From Comamonas sp. KCTC 72670 (GTDB taxonomy: Bacteria > Myxococcota > Myxococcia > Myxococcales > Myxococcaceae), in assembly GCA_014656495.1 (NCBI GenBank), contig BNCN01000022.1, forward strand, positions 1 to 64,000: DNA of 64,000 nt, read 5' to 3'. Made by a program: the position numbers and the translations under genes. Within the stretch, counting starts at the first letter, position 1. Each line of letters starts with the position of its first letter. This document shows positions 29,260 to 38,348 of this stretch, piece after piece. The notes below the pieces were generated by a model. It was not told the DNA's origin. It searched no databases and was given only the letters and a program-made list of their open reading frames with translations.

Positions 29260-29582
29260 GGGATTGAGTCCTTTGGGTGCAGACGTCGAATGCAAGCCGG
29301 GCGACCCTGGCACTGGGTCCAGGGACACCCCGCTCACACGGGCGCTCGCCGGGTTGGGAAGAGGCGACCGGCGCCCGTGAATTACCTCATAAGTTCAAAA
29401 AACCTTGTTCGCCATTATTTCGGACATTTTCTGTCGGGCCGCCCAGACGTCTTGTCGGTGGATTGAGACGGGTTTGTTTTGACCCGGTGTCTCCCCCGCT
29501 CGTCCTGGACATACGTTGGGGAGTGGAAGTCCGGGTCGTTCGGCGCGGCATTCGTTACCGTCTCCCGAGGAGAGAGGGCGCA
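29260..29582. other. 323-bp divergent promoter region
   Basis: The region separates the carbonic anhydrase and the flavin monooxygenase. It contains an A+T-rich core (29385-29440) and an imperfect inverted repeat, GAGACGGGT (29465-29473) against ACCC-GGT-GTCTC (29482-29493) with a three-base bulge. The repeat could be an operator. A CGAGGAGAGAG site precedes ATG 29583. Confidence 0.4.
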
Positions 29583-30818
29583 ATGGCTGACGAGGCTCGC
29601 ACCACGCAGTGTTGCATCGCGGGAGGGGGCCCCGCGGGGATGATGTTGGGTTTGTTGCTCGCGCGCGCCGGCGTGGATGTGACAGTGCTGGAGAAGCACC
29701 CCGACTTCCTGCGTGACTTCCGGGGCGACACCATCCACCCGTCCACGTTGGAATTGATGCATGAGCTGGGGTGGCTGGAGGAGCTGCTGGCGTTGCCGCA
29801 TCAGAAGTCGCCCAAGCTGCGCTTCCAGAATGGCTCACACGACGTGGTGGTCGCGGACTTCTCGCACCTGCCCACCCATGCGCGTTACATCGCGTTCATG
29901 CCGCAGTGGGACCTGTTGGATTTCCTCGCGCGCAAGGCCTCCGCGTACCCGGGCTTCCACCTCCGCAGGCGCGCGGAGGTGACGGACGTGCTGCGCGAGA
30001 AGGGCTGCGTCACTGGCGTCCGGGCGAAGACGCCCGAGGGCGTGTTGGAGGTGAGGGCGTCACTGGTGGTGGCGGCGGATGGGCGCACCTCGGCGGTGCG
30101 TCAGCGGGCGGGGTTCGAAGTGGAGGCCCTGGGCGCGCCCATGGACGTGCTCTGGTTTCGCGTCGCACGCAAGGCCACGGACCCGGTGGACCCGATGGGC
30201 CGCTTCGAGCAGGGGCAGATCTTCATCCTCATCAACCGGGGGGATGAATGGCAGTGCGGCCGGGTCATCGCGAAGGGGAGCTTCGACGCTTTGCGCGAGG
30301 CGGGCCTGTCGTGCTTCCGCGAGGACGTCGCCCGGGTGGCGCCCTTCCTCGCGGACCGCACCCACGAAATCAGGGGCTGGGACGACGTGAAGCTGCTCAC
30401 CGTGCGGGTGGACCGGCTGCGGACCTGGTACCAGCCGGGGCTGCTCTGCATTGGTGACGCGGCGCACGCGATGTCGCCCGTGGGTGGGGTGGGCATCAAT
30501 CTCGCCGTGCAGGACGCGGTGGCGGCGGCCAACCTCCTCGCGGGGCCCTTGCTGGCCCGTCACGTGACGCCCAGGGACTTGCGCCGCGTCCAGGAGCGCC
30601 GGGAGTGGCCCACGCGGCTCACGCAGCGGGCGCAGGTGCTCATCCAGAACCGGGTGCTCTCGCCCGCGCTGCGGCGCCCCGCGCCGTCCCGGCGGCTGCC
30701 GCTCCCGTTGTGGCTGGTCCAGCACGCGCCGGTGCTGCGCCGCATCCCGGCGCGGCTCGTGGGCATGGGCCTGCGGCCCGAGCACATCCGCACGCCGGTG
30801 GCGGGGGCGTCGCCGTGA
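29583..30818 (+). CDS. FAD-dependent monooxygenase (PHBH/UbiH-like)
   Basis: The 411-residue flavoprotein has the Rossmann motif GGGPAGMMLG (residues 14-23), the DG motif (VVAADGRTSAVRQ, about 160) and the GD motif CIGDAAHAMSPVGGVGINLA (about 287). These are the three signatures of group A aromatic hydroxylases. The enzyme would use NAD(P)H, FAD and O2 to hydroxylate an aromatic or similar substrate. There is no membrane anchor, although the C-terminal 80 residues are hydrophobic and basic. The substrate is unknown. ATG 29583 has a GAGGAGAGAG site. Confidence 0.92.
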   Translation: MADEARTTQCCIAGGGPAGMMLGLLLARAGVDVTVLEKHPDFLRDFRGDTIHPSTLELMHELGWLEELLALPHQKSPKLRFQNGSHDVVVADFSHLPTHARYIAFMPQWDLLDFLARKASAYPGFHLRRRAEVTDVLREKGCVTGVRAKTPEGVLEVRASLVVAADGRTSAVRQRAGFEVEALGAPMDVLWFRVARKATDPVDPMGRFEQGQIFILINRGDEWQCGRVIAKGSFDALREAGLSCFREDVARVAPFLADRTHEIRGWDDVKLLTVRVDRLRTWYQPGLLCIGDAAHAMSPVGGVGINLAVQDAVAAANLLAGPLLARHVTPRDLRRVQERREWPTRLTQRAQVLIQNRVLSPALRRPAPSRRLPLPLWLVQHAPVLRRIPARLVGMGLRPEHIRTPVAGASP

Positions 30819-30830
30819 CGGGAGGGCCGG

Positions 30831-31133
30831 TCAGGCCCGGCCCTGCAGCTTCGCCGCCCACCAGCGCAGGCCCACGAAGAGGAAGCGCCAGTCCTTGAGG
30901 AACTCGGGCGGCTTGCGCTCGAAGGCGTGGCCCACGAACTGGAAGCCCCACCCCACCGCGAAGAGGGCGGCGGGGACCTTCCACAGCCGGGGGATGAACG
31001 GCGCGGCGACGGCCAGGGGCACCGACGCCGCGATCATCGGGATGCCCACGGTGTGACACATGCGATTGACGGGGTGGGTGTGGCTTTTCGCGTACTCCGA
31101 AATCCAATCATCCCAGGGGCGGTTGCCGAGCAT
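30831..31133 (-). CDS. Mpo1-like (DUF962) membrane protein
   Basis: The 100-residue protein begins MLGNRPWDDWISEYAKSHTH and has HTVGIPMI, GWGFQFVGHAFERKPPEFL and two or three membrane helices. These are the hallmarks of the DUF962/Mpo1 family, including the conserved H...H and GH(A/F)xE residues that bind iron. Yeast Mpo1 is a 2-hydroxy fatty acid dioxygenase acting in alpha-oxidation; bacterial members are assumed similar. ATG 31133 matches the usual family start; GTG 31154, seven codons upstream, is an alternative. It ends 12 bp from the convergent monooxygenase. Confidence 0.88.
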   Translation of the reverse strand: MLGNRPWDDWISEYAKSHTHPVNRMCHTVGIPMIAASVPLAVAAPFIPRLWKVPAALFAVGWGFQFVGHAFERKPPEFLKDWRFLFVGLRWWAAKLQGRA

Positions 31134-31252
31134 GAGGCCACGGTATGCATCCACCCGCCCGGGAGAAAGGCGCCACGGGGACGGCCGCTTGCCTGGGCTC
31201 GCGGCGGCTTCGAGGCGGGAGGCTGACACACAGCGCTCCCGCCTCGGGAGCT

Positions 31253-32578
31253 TCAGCCGAGGACGGCCGGGGTCTCCCACGGGAAGTGGGTGGCGCCCAG
31301 CGCGGGCTCGAGGTCGAAGAGCCAGCTGGCCTTCTCGTCGTACTTGGCGAAGAAGGGCTTGCCGACCAGCTCCGGGTCGCGGGACTGGATGAAGTGCAGG
31401 ACGAAGACCTTCTCGCCGGCGATCTCCGTCACGCCGTCCACGCACACCTTGCCGGGCGTCGCGGACATCGACGGGCCGCGCACCGTGCGCGCCAGGCCGG
31501 ACACCTTCTGATACGCGCCCCGGAAGATGTCGTAGGCCCGGGCGAGCGGCACCGCGAAGTAGTCCTGCGGGCCGGTGTCTCGCTCCACGAACATGTAATA
31601 GGGCACCATGCCGTGGCGCAGGTGCGTGCGCCACATGCTCTCCCAGATGGCCGGGTCGTCGTTGATGGTGCGGATGAGCGGCGCCTGGGTGCGGATGACG
31701 GCGCCCGTGCTCCGGATGCGGCGCACCGCCTCCTGCACAATCTCCGGCACCATCTCCGTGGGGTGGGAGAAGTGGGCCATGAAGGCCAGGCTCTTGCCCG
31801 AGGCGACGACCTTCTCGAACAGGCGGAGGGTGTCGTCGGCGTCCGCGTCGGTGACGAAGCGCTGCGGCCAGTAGGCCAGCGCCTTGGTGCCGATGCGGAT
31901 GGCCTCCAGGTGTTCAATCTCCAGCAGCGGCTCGATGTACCTGGCGAGCACCGCCTCGCTCATGATCATCGGGTCGCCGCCCGTGAAGAGCACGTTGGTG
32001 ACCTCGGGATGCGCGCGGATGTAGTCCACCAGCGGCTGGATCTCCCGCGAGGCGAACTTCAGGTCCGCGTCACCCACGAACTGCGCCCAGCGGAAGCAGT
32101 ACGTGCAGTACGCATGGCACGTCTGTCCTTGCTTGGGGAAGATGAGCACCGTCTCCTTGTACTTGTGTTGCAGGCCGGGGACGGGCTCCTCGTTGGCGAG
32201 CTTGGGGACGTTGAGCTCCATCTGCCCCGCGGGGTGCGGGTTGAGCTTCGCGCGGATCTGATTGGCGGCCGCGTTCAGCTCCAGCGTCGACGCGCCCGAG
32301 CGCAGCAGGTCGACCATGCGCGACACGTCCTCGGCGGGCAGCATGTCCGCCTGCGGGAAGACGAGCCGGTAGATGGGGTCATCGGGGGCGGCGTCCCAGT
32401 CGATGAGCTCGTCGACGACGTAGCTGTTGGTCCGGAAGGGCAGCACGTGCGCCACCGCTTGCACAGCGAGCCTTTCGTCCGCCGCCAGTCCGGCGCGCGT
32501 CGTCAGCTCCTCCAGGTGCCTCGTCGTGAAGGCACGGTAGCGACGCCCCGTGGACAGGGCCAGTGCCGCGTTTGACAT
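31253..32578 (-). CDS. KamA-family radical SAM protein (lysine 2,3-aminomutase-like)
   Basis: The 441-residue enzyme has the radical SAM cluster motif C154-x3-C158-x2-C161 (GQTCHAYCTYCFRWAQF). It also has GGDPM (200-204), which contacts SAM, and a Lys in ATPGK (K377) at the position expected for the PLP lysine of aminomutases. KamA enzymes interconvert alpha- and beta-amino acids; which amino acid is used here is unknown. ATG 32578 is used; GTG 32587, three codons upstream, sits closer to the AGGAG site and may be the true start. It is a single-gene unit by spacing. Confidence 0.92.
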   Translation of the reverse strand: MSNAALALSTGRRYRAFTTRHLEELTTRAGLAADERLAVQAVAHVLPFRTNSYVVDELIDWDAAPDDPIYRLVFPQADMLPAEDVSRMVDLLRSGASTLELNAAANQIRAKLNPHPAGQMELNVPKLANEEPVPGLQHKYKETVLIFPKQGQTCHAYCTYCFRWAQFVGDADLKFASREIQPLVDYIRAHPEVTNVLFTGGDPMIMSEAVLARYIEPLLEIEHLEAIRIGTKALAYWPQRFVTDADADDTLRLFEKVVASGKSLAFMAHFSHPTEMVPEIVQEAVRRIRSTGAVIRTQAPLIRTINDDPAIWESMWRTHLRHGMVPYYMFVERDTGPQDYFAVPLARAYDIFRGAYQKVSGLARTVRGPSMSATPGKVCVDGVTEIAGEKVFVLHFIQSRDPELVGKPFFAKYDEKASWLFDLEPALGATHFPWETPAVLG

Positions 32579-32892
32579 GACGCTCACGCTTCTTCTCTCC
32601 TGTGGTAAGCAGGACGGCCGCGAGAGTGCACAACGGCCACCCTGGGCGGATGGCCGGGGCGTGAGTACACACCGTTTGACCACCAACGAAGGGAGAGTCC
32701 GGTTACCACGCCGCGCGGGGCAGTGTCATCTCTCTCCGCCATGCTGGCAGGCGTGTTTCCACGGGCAGTCCAGGCTCGTGATGACGCCCTGTGTTGAATT
32801 GGCGAAATGACGCAGGGGGCCGTGGACCCGGTTCGCTGCGCCAGTGGGCGCGCCGGACGGCGACCGCGTCACGGAGGGCCCGGCGCGGCGGC
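32579..32892. other. 314-bp intergenic region upstream of the aminomutase
   Basis: It holds the AGGAG ribosome site of the minus-strand aminomutase gene (about 32597-32601). I see no clear promoter or hairpin. Confidence 0.35.
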
Positions 32893-33444
32893 TCAGCCCA
32901 TATAGGAAGGTGGATCGCTCGCGGGGAAGGACTCCATGGACCCCTCCGCGACGATGTCCCGCTTGCCGTTCGCGTCCCGCGACTCACCCGGAAGGATGTT
33001 CCAGCGGCCGAGCTCACCCGCGCCGTAGCGCGAAGGGTCGGGGTTGCCCGGTTGGACATCGATGGTCCGTGGCGCGTTGGAGCGCGCGCGGCATTGCGCC
33101 GCGAACAGGAGCGCCTGGAAGGCCGCATCCGCCAGGTAGAGGGCGGAGCGCCGTCCGCCGGCGTACAGGGACACGTCCGCGGCGAGCAGCGACGCGGAGC
33201 TCCAGGCGCCCAGGCTCCGCAGCTCGGGCGTGACGCGGCCGCGCCGGTGCGCGGTGAGCAGCGTGGCGCCCATCACGAAGACCAGCCCGCCCACCGTCCT
33301 CATCAGCCAGGGCTCGCGGACGGGGCCCAGGCGCCGGGCGACGCGCTTCGGGCGGACCAGGGGCCACAGGCCCTTCAGGACGAAGAACGCTCCCTGGATT
33401 TCGGCCGGGTCTCTCTGGAAAAGCGCACCGAGTCGTCTGTTCAT
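32893..33444 (-). CDS. Membrane protein of unknown function, 183 residues
   Basis: Two or three hydrophobic helices lie in residues 40-125 (LMRTVGGLVFVMGATLLTAH; AFQALLFAAQCRAR). The last 20 residues (GSMESFPASDPPSYMG) match a short 'ESFPASDPPS' motif seen at the ends of many unrelated small bacterial proteins. ATG 33444 (MNRRLGALFQRD) is preferred because GGAGAGGGCGG precedes it. Function unknown. Confidence 0.7.
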   Translation of the reverse strand: MNRRLGALFQRDPAEIQGAFFVLKGLWPLVRPKRVARRLGPVREPWLMRTVGGLVFVMGATLLTAHRRGRVTPELRSLGAWSSASLLAADVSLYAGGRRSALYLADAAFQALLFAAQCRARSNAPRTIDVQPGNPDPSRYGAGELGRWNILPGESRDANGKRDIVAEGSMESFPASDPPSYMG

Positions 33445-33621
33445 CCGCCCTCTCCCTCCCGCGCTCAAGGTGCGTCCTGGCGTGGCGATGGGAACCCGTG
33501 CTTCACGGCGGAGGAGCAGGCGCTTCCCTGGCAGGACGCTGGGGGAGGGCGCCGGGGCTCACGACCCTCCAAGCAACGGCGTGGCGGCGATGGGGCACCG
33601 ACACCACGCGGGCGGGCGGGG

Positions 33622-34140
33622 CTACCGCCGGGTGGGAACGGGTGCCGGGGCCTCGCGCAGGGCGGCGCTCTGGCTGTAGGCGTCGCACAGCTCCAGGTAC
33701 TCGTCGCTGTCGATGTCGAGCGCCGCCACCCGCATCTTCTTGACCTTGGGCTTCTTCAGCGTGGTCTTGATTTGAATCAGCTTGAGGGTCGGGATGCCCA
33801 TGTACGACTGGCTGTAATAGGTGTTCTCCTCGATGTCCTCCCAGGCGATCAGCAAGCCGTCCGCGAAGCGGATGCCCTCGCGGCCGATGATGAGCGCGGG
33901 CTTGTCCACGTTGAGCAGGCCCCGGATGCAGCCGTAGAGCATCCACAGCATGCAGAGCGTCATCAGCCCGCACACCACCAGGATGCCGGTCTCGCCCGCC
34001 AGCCGTGCCGTGAGCGCTCCGAAGAAGGCGGACGCGAGGGTCCAGATGACGGCGCCCACGATGAGTTTCGTGCGGGAGTAATAGATCTCCCGGGGCTTCT
34101 GCGCCTTCTGCTTGGTCTGAGACGAGCTGTAGATTTCCAT
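33622..34140 (-). CDS. STM3941-like membrane protein with PH-like domain
   Basis: The 172-residue protein has two transmembrane helices (about 26-46 and 52-72). A PH-like domain follows, beginning LIIGREGIRFADGLLIAWED and continuing with IEENTYYSQSYMGIPTLKLI. This layout matches STM3941/YdbS-like proteins, in which a short membrane hairpin precedes a PH fold. It lies 29 bp after a second protein of similar plan, so the two are probably co-transcribed paralogues. ATG 34140. Function unknown. Confidence 0.75.
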   Translation of the reverse strand: MEIYSSSQTKQKAQKPREIYYSRTKLIVGAVIWTLASAFFGALTARLAGETGILVVCGLMTLCMLWMLYGCIRGLLNVDKPALIIGREGIRFADGLLIAWEDIEENTYYSQSYMGIPTLKLIQIKTTLKKPKVKKMRVAALDIDSDEYLELCDAYSQSAALREAPAPVPTRR

Positions 34141-34169
34141 GACGTGGGACCTGTGAGGGTAAAGGGGAG

Positions 34170-34931
34170 TCAGGCGGCCAGCCGTTGGGACAGGAAGGCC
34201 AGGAGGACGGGCGCGTTGACGATGCGGGCTTCGTCCACCTTCAGGGACCTGCCGTTCGCGGTGATGATGAGCTCGCGGGTGGAGACGCCCTGGTCGAACT
34301 CGTCCTGGAAGCGGATGTTCTCGATGTCGTCCCAGCGCATCAGCCGCTTCTTGTGGGTCAGCCCCGCGCTGCTGAGGGAGAGCGGGCCGAACGGCACGTG
34401 CTTGCCCGCGGCGACCTGACGGTGCACGCCCGCGAGCAGCACCTCGACGACGTGGTCCGTCACGTGTTCGTAGAGCGAGTCCGCGTCGTCCCACAGGTTC
34501 AACCTCAACCGGTAGGTGCCCCCGCGGTGCTTCAGCACGAGCCGGTCATGGTTCTTCACCGGGGTGATGGCGCTCACGTTCCTCCACGCGAGGCGCGTGC
34601 TGCCGGCGCGCAGCCCCTCTGCGTCCACCTCCAGGACCTCGGGCGCCATCACCCAGGCGATGAAGTCGCTGGCGCGCCAGAGGATGAAGTAGAGCCCGCA
34701 GGGGACGCCGAGCAGCAGGACCACGGGCCCGAAGCGGGACCGGAACATGCCGTTGATGAAGTCCGCCGGCAGCAGGTAGATGCCCCCGAACGAAAGAAAC
34801 GCCGCGAGCACCACGAAGATGAGGAGTGCGCCGGCGGCGAGCCAATACAGGGTGGGCGTGGGAAACACCCGGGCGTGAAAGTTCTTCAGCGGAGCCTCCA
34901 AGGCTTCCTGGATCGGCCTCGCGAGCCGCAT
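34170..34931 (-). CDS. Membrane protein with PH-like domains, partner of the downstream paralogue
   Basis: The 253-residue protein has two long transmembrane helices (about 27-48 and 67-88). A PH-like domain follows (VLEVDAEGLRAGSTRLAWRN and VSAITPVKNHDRLVLKHRG), then a related C-terminal segment (LSLSSAGLTHKKRLMRWDDI). The downstream gene has the same 'membrane hairpin + WxD(I)' plan (AWEDIEEN versus RWDDIENI), suggesting duplication. ATG 34931. It is the first gene of a two-gene minus-strand operon. Role unknown. Confidence 0.75.
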   Translation of the reverse strand: MRLARPIQEALEAPLKNFHARVFPTPTLYWLAAGALLIFVVLAAFLSFGGIYLLPADFINGMFRSRFGPVVLLLGVPCGLYFILWRASDFIAWVMAPEVLEVDAEGLRAGSTRLAWRNVSAITPVKNHDRLVLKHRGGTYRLRLNLWDDADSLYEHVTDHVVEVLLAGVHRQVAAGKHVPFGPLSLSSAGLTHKKRLMRWDDIENIRFQDEFDQGVSTRELIITANGRSLKVDEARIVNAPVLLAFLSQRLAA

Positions 34932-35739
34932 CGAACAGAACGCGCACCTATAAACAATCGCATGTGTCTTTGCGACGAGATTCGCGCTCGCGCTGGGAGT
35001 GTGTCCGGAGTGGCTCGGACGCCCTCGTGGTTCGTACCCGAGGTGCTATTTCACGGTGCTCAGGAATGGCGAAATCGAGAAACGGAAATGGCATTCTCAG
35101 TCCACGAGAGCGGGCGGTGCGTGTCTTCATGAAACACAGCCTTTCCTTGCATGTCGCGGTTGCGGCGGCGTGCGCCCTGGAGTTGCCACGGGGTGGCGTC
35201 TGGGGATGGGCGCGTGGGGCGCGCCTCCGGCGGGTGCCGGCGAGGTTGCGCACGCCGGTGGTCCGGGACGCAGGCGCCCGCGGGGTTTTGGCGCGGGGGT
35301 TGGGGTGCACCGCGACGCCACCGCGAACCTGCGGTTGATGCGCCGCCGCCGCGCGGAGCTGTCGGTGATGCCAGGCGGGCGCGGCCAGCGCGTCAACGAC
35401 GCCGCGCGGGGCCTCCCGGGGCTGGAGGCGCCACCGGCCGCAGGGCGCGCCGCGCCGCCTGGGCCAACTCCACTTCCCAATCCATGGCAAGTCCCAGGCA
35501 AGAGAATTGTCAGTCCTCAGACGCAGGGTGTCTGGAGACGCCGCGGTGCAGGATGTCTGTGTGTAGGGGGAGGTGCCGACGGTGGGTGGGTGTCTTGATG
35601 GATGACATTCATTGTCATAGGGTCGAGGCTTTACGGGGGGCGGGGCATCGGCGGGGCGAGCAACTCCTTCCCTCCGGACATGTCCATCGCGCCGTCCTCC
35701 CCTTGGCTTTCATCCCGAGCGAGGAGCTGTCGCCACATC
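34932..35739. other. 808-bp region without a supported gene
   Basis: The left 60 bases probably hold the promoter of the minus-strand PH-domain operon (TTTATAG about 12-18 bases before its start). A 69-codon frame at 35130-35339 starts with a signal-peptide-like sequence (MKHSLSLHVAVAAACALELP) but then becomes low-complexity Arg/Gly/Ala. I regard it as unproven. The rest shows nothing recognisable. Confidence 0.4.
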
Positions 35740-37830
35740 ATGTTCACCCGGACCCTCCGACAGAGTTTCCGACGCCAGGAAGGGCAGGCGCTGGTCCTCG
35801 CCGCGTTGATGGTGCTGGTCATGTCCCTGGCGGTGCTGGCCACCGTCAACATCGGCCACACCGTGCACGAGCGCATCCGCCTCCAGAACACGGCGGACGC
35901 GGCGGCGTACTCCATGGCCGCCATGGAGGCCCGGGCGTTCAATTTCTACGCATACGCCAATCGTACACAGGTGTCGCACTACGTGTCGGCGATGATGTGG
36001 CAGTCCTTGCTGTCGCTCATCTACTCGGCGGAGGCCTTCCTGACGGACCTCTACGGGTTCATGAAGACGCTGAACCCCTGCGCGGGGCGACCACGAGGCC
36101 TCTGGGCCATCGTCTGCCCATTCTTGCAACTCGTGCCCGTGGTCGGCGCCATCATCCGGGTCGTCAGCCGTGTCATGACGCTCTACCGGGATACGGTCCT
36201 GAAGTTCGTCCAGGGCGTCATCAAGGGGGCGGACCCGGACTACTGGATTGGACAGCTCATCGTTCCCGCGCACCGGGTGCTCAACGGGGTGATGTACTTC
36301 GCCTCCCAGGCGATGATGATGTCGGCATCCACGCACGTGGTGCAGTCCACGACGACGGTCATCGATGACAATGACAGCAACGTCAACTCGATGATGAGCC
36401 AGCTCGCGACGGGTGCCTACAGCCAGTGCCTGTTCAGTCAGGCGCACAATCCGCACGCGGGTGGAAGCCCCCTGAATCCCGGCTCCTGGAAGAACCCCTT
36501 CGGCGCGCTCGACGTGACGAAACGGGCCAAGAACGACCCCGTGGCCCGAGTCAAACGCGCCATGGGCGGCATCTCCAATGCCACGCGGTATGGCTGTGAC
36601 TCCAGTCCCTCGGTCGGCCCCTTCGACTGCCCGGAGGGCTTCGTCACCAACCGCGGGCTCGGCTCCGTGCTGCCGTTTCCCGAGGAGCTCGACTTCCTGC
36701 AGGACTTCCTCGACCGAGGCATCGACGTCCCCGGCGTGATGGAGTTCGGCAAGCTGGGGCAGACACGGATGCTCTCGGCGGGCTTCCCCACCGCGAACGC
36801 GCTCCGGCAGGGACGTGGCCCCGGCAACGACGGGCGCAACTACATCCGTGATTGGAATGACAACGCCCATCCCTGGGGAATGATGGCCCAGGGCGACAAC
36901 ATCGGGGCGGATGACCCGTATTGGATCAACATCGGCCCCGCCGAGGCGGACCTGGGCGTCTTCAAAATCGACAACCCCCTGGCCTGCACCAAGGACGACG
37001 ACTACTGGAAGTGCTTCGGAGACAACCGCAGGCGCAAGGGAGACAACAACACCGCCAAGTTGCCCTACCGGCACATGATGAAGACGAGCGTCTGGGCCCT
37101 CAACGACGTGGACAGCGGCAGCCGGCGGGGCGGGCTCCACTGGCGGGTCAACTACTCCAACTACGGACGGAGCTGGGGCGGCCACGTGCGTCCTCGGGGC
37201 CGGGAGGGGGACGTGGGCATCCACGCCGAGGAAATCTGCGTGCTGGAGCTGTTCGGCGCCTGCGTCCTGCACATGGACGTCCATACGGCCAACGTCCGGC
37301 CCGTGCAGGACGGCAACCACCGCTGGGGAGGGCTCGTGCCCTTCATGCACTTCGAGCCGGGGCAGCTCGGCTCGGTCTGCAACCCCATGGCGAACGCCAA
37401 CATGCAGAGCGCCGCCACGCGGCAGGTGGACTTCAACCAGCCCTCCACCTGGGTGGCGCTGAACAAGTCTCCGGACCAAGTGGTCAACCGGGAGAACCGG
37501 GACGGCACCGGCACCAACGCGCCCGCCCTGCTCAACGAGGAGGGGAAGGTGAAGTTCGCCTTCACCCCGGAGAGCGAGGGCCTGGAGATGATGAACAACC
37601 GGAAGAAGTTCCTCGGCCTGGTCGAGGGCCTCAACGTCATCTCCCGCGGACAGTCCTACTACCACCGGCCCGGGAACTGGACGGAGCAGCCGAACTTCTT
37701 CAACCCCTACTGGCGCCCGCGTCTGGCGTCCGTGTACCAGGGCCGCCACTCCCTGCCGGCGCTGGGGGGAATGATGGACGCGCTGCCGGGGCCGCTTCGG
37801 GGCATTGCCCCGAAGATCGTCACGCACTGA
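35740..37830 (+). CDS. TadE/G-like (Flp pilus-type) protein, 696 residues
   Basis: The N-terminus MFTRTLRQSFRRQEGQALVL followed by AALMVLVMSLAVLATVNIGH is the TadE/TadG pseudopilin-like signature: basic leader, a QEGQA motif before a long hydrophobic helix, then TADAAAYSMAAMEARAFNFY. The TADAAAYS stretch is a hallmark of 'putative Flp pilus-assembly TadE/G-like' proteins. The remaining 600 residues are extracytoplasmic, with several Trp/Tyr-rich segments and few cysteines, and do not match a known domain. No tad assembly genes are nearby. ATG 35740 has GAGGAG about 12 bases upstream; the longer frame starts without a site. Confidence 0.8.
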   Translation: MFTRTLRQSFRRQEGQALVLAALMVLVMSLAVLATVNIGHTVHERIRLQNTADAAAYSMAAMEARAFNFYAYANRTQVSHYVSAMMWQSLLSLIYSAEAFLTDLYGFMKTLNPCAGRPRGLWAIVCPFLQLVPVVGAIIRVVSRVMTLYRDTVLKFVQGVIKGADPDYWIGQLIVPAHRVLNGVMYFASQAMMMSASTHVVQSTTTVIDDNDSNVNSMMSQLATGAYSQCLFSQAHNPHAGGSPLNPGSWKNPFGALDVTKRAKNDPVARVKRAMGGISNATRYGCDSSPSVGPFDCPEGFVTNRGLGSVLPFPEELDFLQDFLDRGIDVPGVMEFGKLGQTRMLSAGFPTANALRQGRGPGNDGRNYIRDWNDNAHPWGMMAQGDNIGADDPYWINIGPAEADLGVFKIDNPLACTKDDDYWKCFGDNRRRKGDNNTAKLPYRHMMKTSVWALNDVDSGSRRGGLHWRVNYSNYGRSWGGHVRPRGREGDVGIHAEEICVLELFGACVLHMDVHTANVRPVQDGNHRWGGLVPFMHFEPGQLGSVCNPMANANMQSAATRQVDFNQPSTWVALNKSPDQVVNRENRDGTGTNAPALLNEEGKVKFAFTPESEGLEMMNNRKKFLGLVEGLNVISRGQSYYHRPGNWTEQPNFFNPYWRPRLASVYQGRHSLPALGGMMDALPGPLRGIAPKIVTH

Positions 37831-37846
37831 AGCCGTGTCGCGCGCG

Positions 37847-37874
37847 TCTCCGTGGGTGGCTCATCCCACGGGGA
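37847..37874. terminator. Hairpin at the convergent gene end
   Basis: A 10-bp stem (TCTCCGTGGG 37847-37856 with CCCACGGGGA 37865-37874, one G-U pair) lies across the end of the minus-strand VOC gene, 16 bases after the TadE/G-like stop. There is no T tract. Confidence 0.35.
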
Positions 37875-38292
37875 GCGCGCTGGCCTCGTACTGCTTCGCG
37901 AAGTCCTCGCTGGGGGGAATCGGCTTGATGACGTCGATGAGCACGCCATTGGGGTCGGCGGTGATGAAGTGCCGTTGGCCAAACGCCTCGTCCCGCAGCG
38001 GCAGGAGGATGGGGAGCCCGGCCGCCTGCGCGTCCCGGTAGACGGCGTCCGGGTCCTCGACCTCGAAGTTGAGGATTGTCCCGGCCACCGTGCCGCCCCG
38101 GGCTGACGCGGGCACCGTCTCGTGGCGGCCGTCGAGGACGGCCAGGGCCACCTGCTCGGCGTCGTCCGACTGGAGGTGGATGTACCAGTCGCTGGTGAAC
38201 CGGGGGCTGAAGCCGAAGTGCTTCACGTAGAACGCCGCCGTGCCCGCCACGTCGTTCGTCATGATGACCGGGTAGTAACTGGTGATTTTCAT
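37861..38292 (-). CDS. VOC-family (glyoxalase/bleomycin-resistance-like) protein
   Basis: The 143-residue protein has the paired beta-alpha-beta-beta-beta modules of the vicinal oxygen chelate superfamily. It begins [20 protein letters not shown] with FYVKHFGF, continues with [12 protein letters not shown] and [20 protein letters not shown], and ends [17 protein letters not shown]. The glutamate/histidine metal ligands are only partly recognisable, so it may bind rather than convert its ligand. It is divergent from a TetR gene 53 bp away with an operator between them, which implies TetR control. GAGAGG lies eight bases before ATG 38292. Confidence 0.88.
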   Translation of the reverse strand: MKITSYYPVIMTNDVAGTAAFYVKHFGFSPRFTSDWYIHLQSDDAEQVALAVLDGRHETVPASARGGTVAGTILNFEVEDPDAVYRDAQAAGLPILLPLRDEAFGQRHFITADPNGVLIDVIKPIPPSEDFAKQYEASALPVG

Positions 38293-38329
38293 TGGGTTTC
38301 CTCTCCGTCCTTGCCTTTTGAATGGGTAA

Positions 38330-38348
38330 CATACAGGCTGAATGTATG
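38330..38348. promoter_or_regulatory. TetR operator, palindrome overlapping the tetR start codon
   Basis: The palindrome CATACA-N7-TGTATG spans the VOC/TetR intergenic region. Its right half contains the ATG (38346-38348) of the regulator gene. Binding there would block both divergent promoters or ribosome access. Confidence 0.7.

Noticed and set aside
35130-35339. Small secreted protein with signal-peptide-like start
   Set aside because: After the first 20 residues the sequence is Arg/Gly-rich noise, there is no strong ribosome site, and both strands are equally open.
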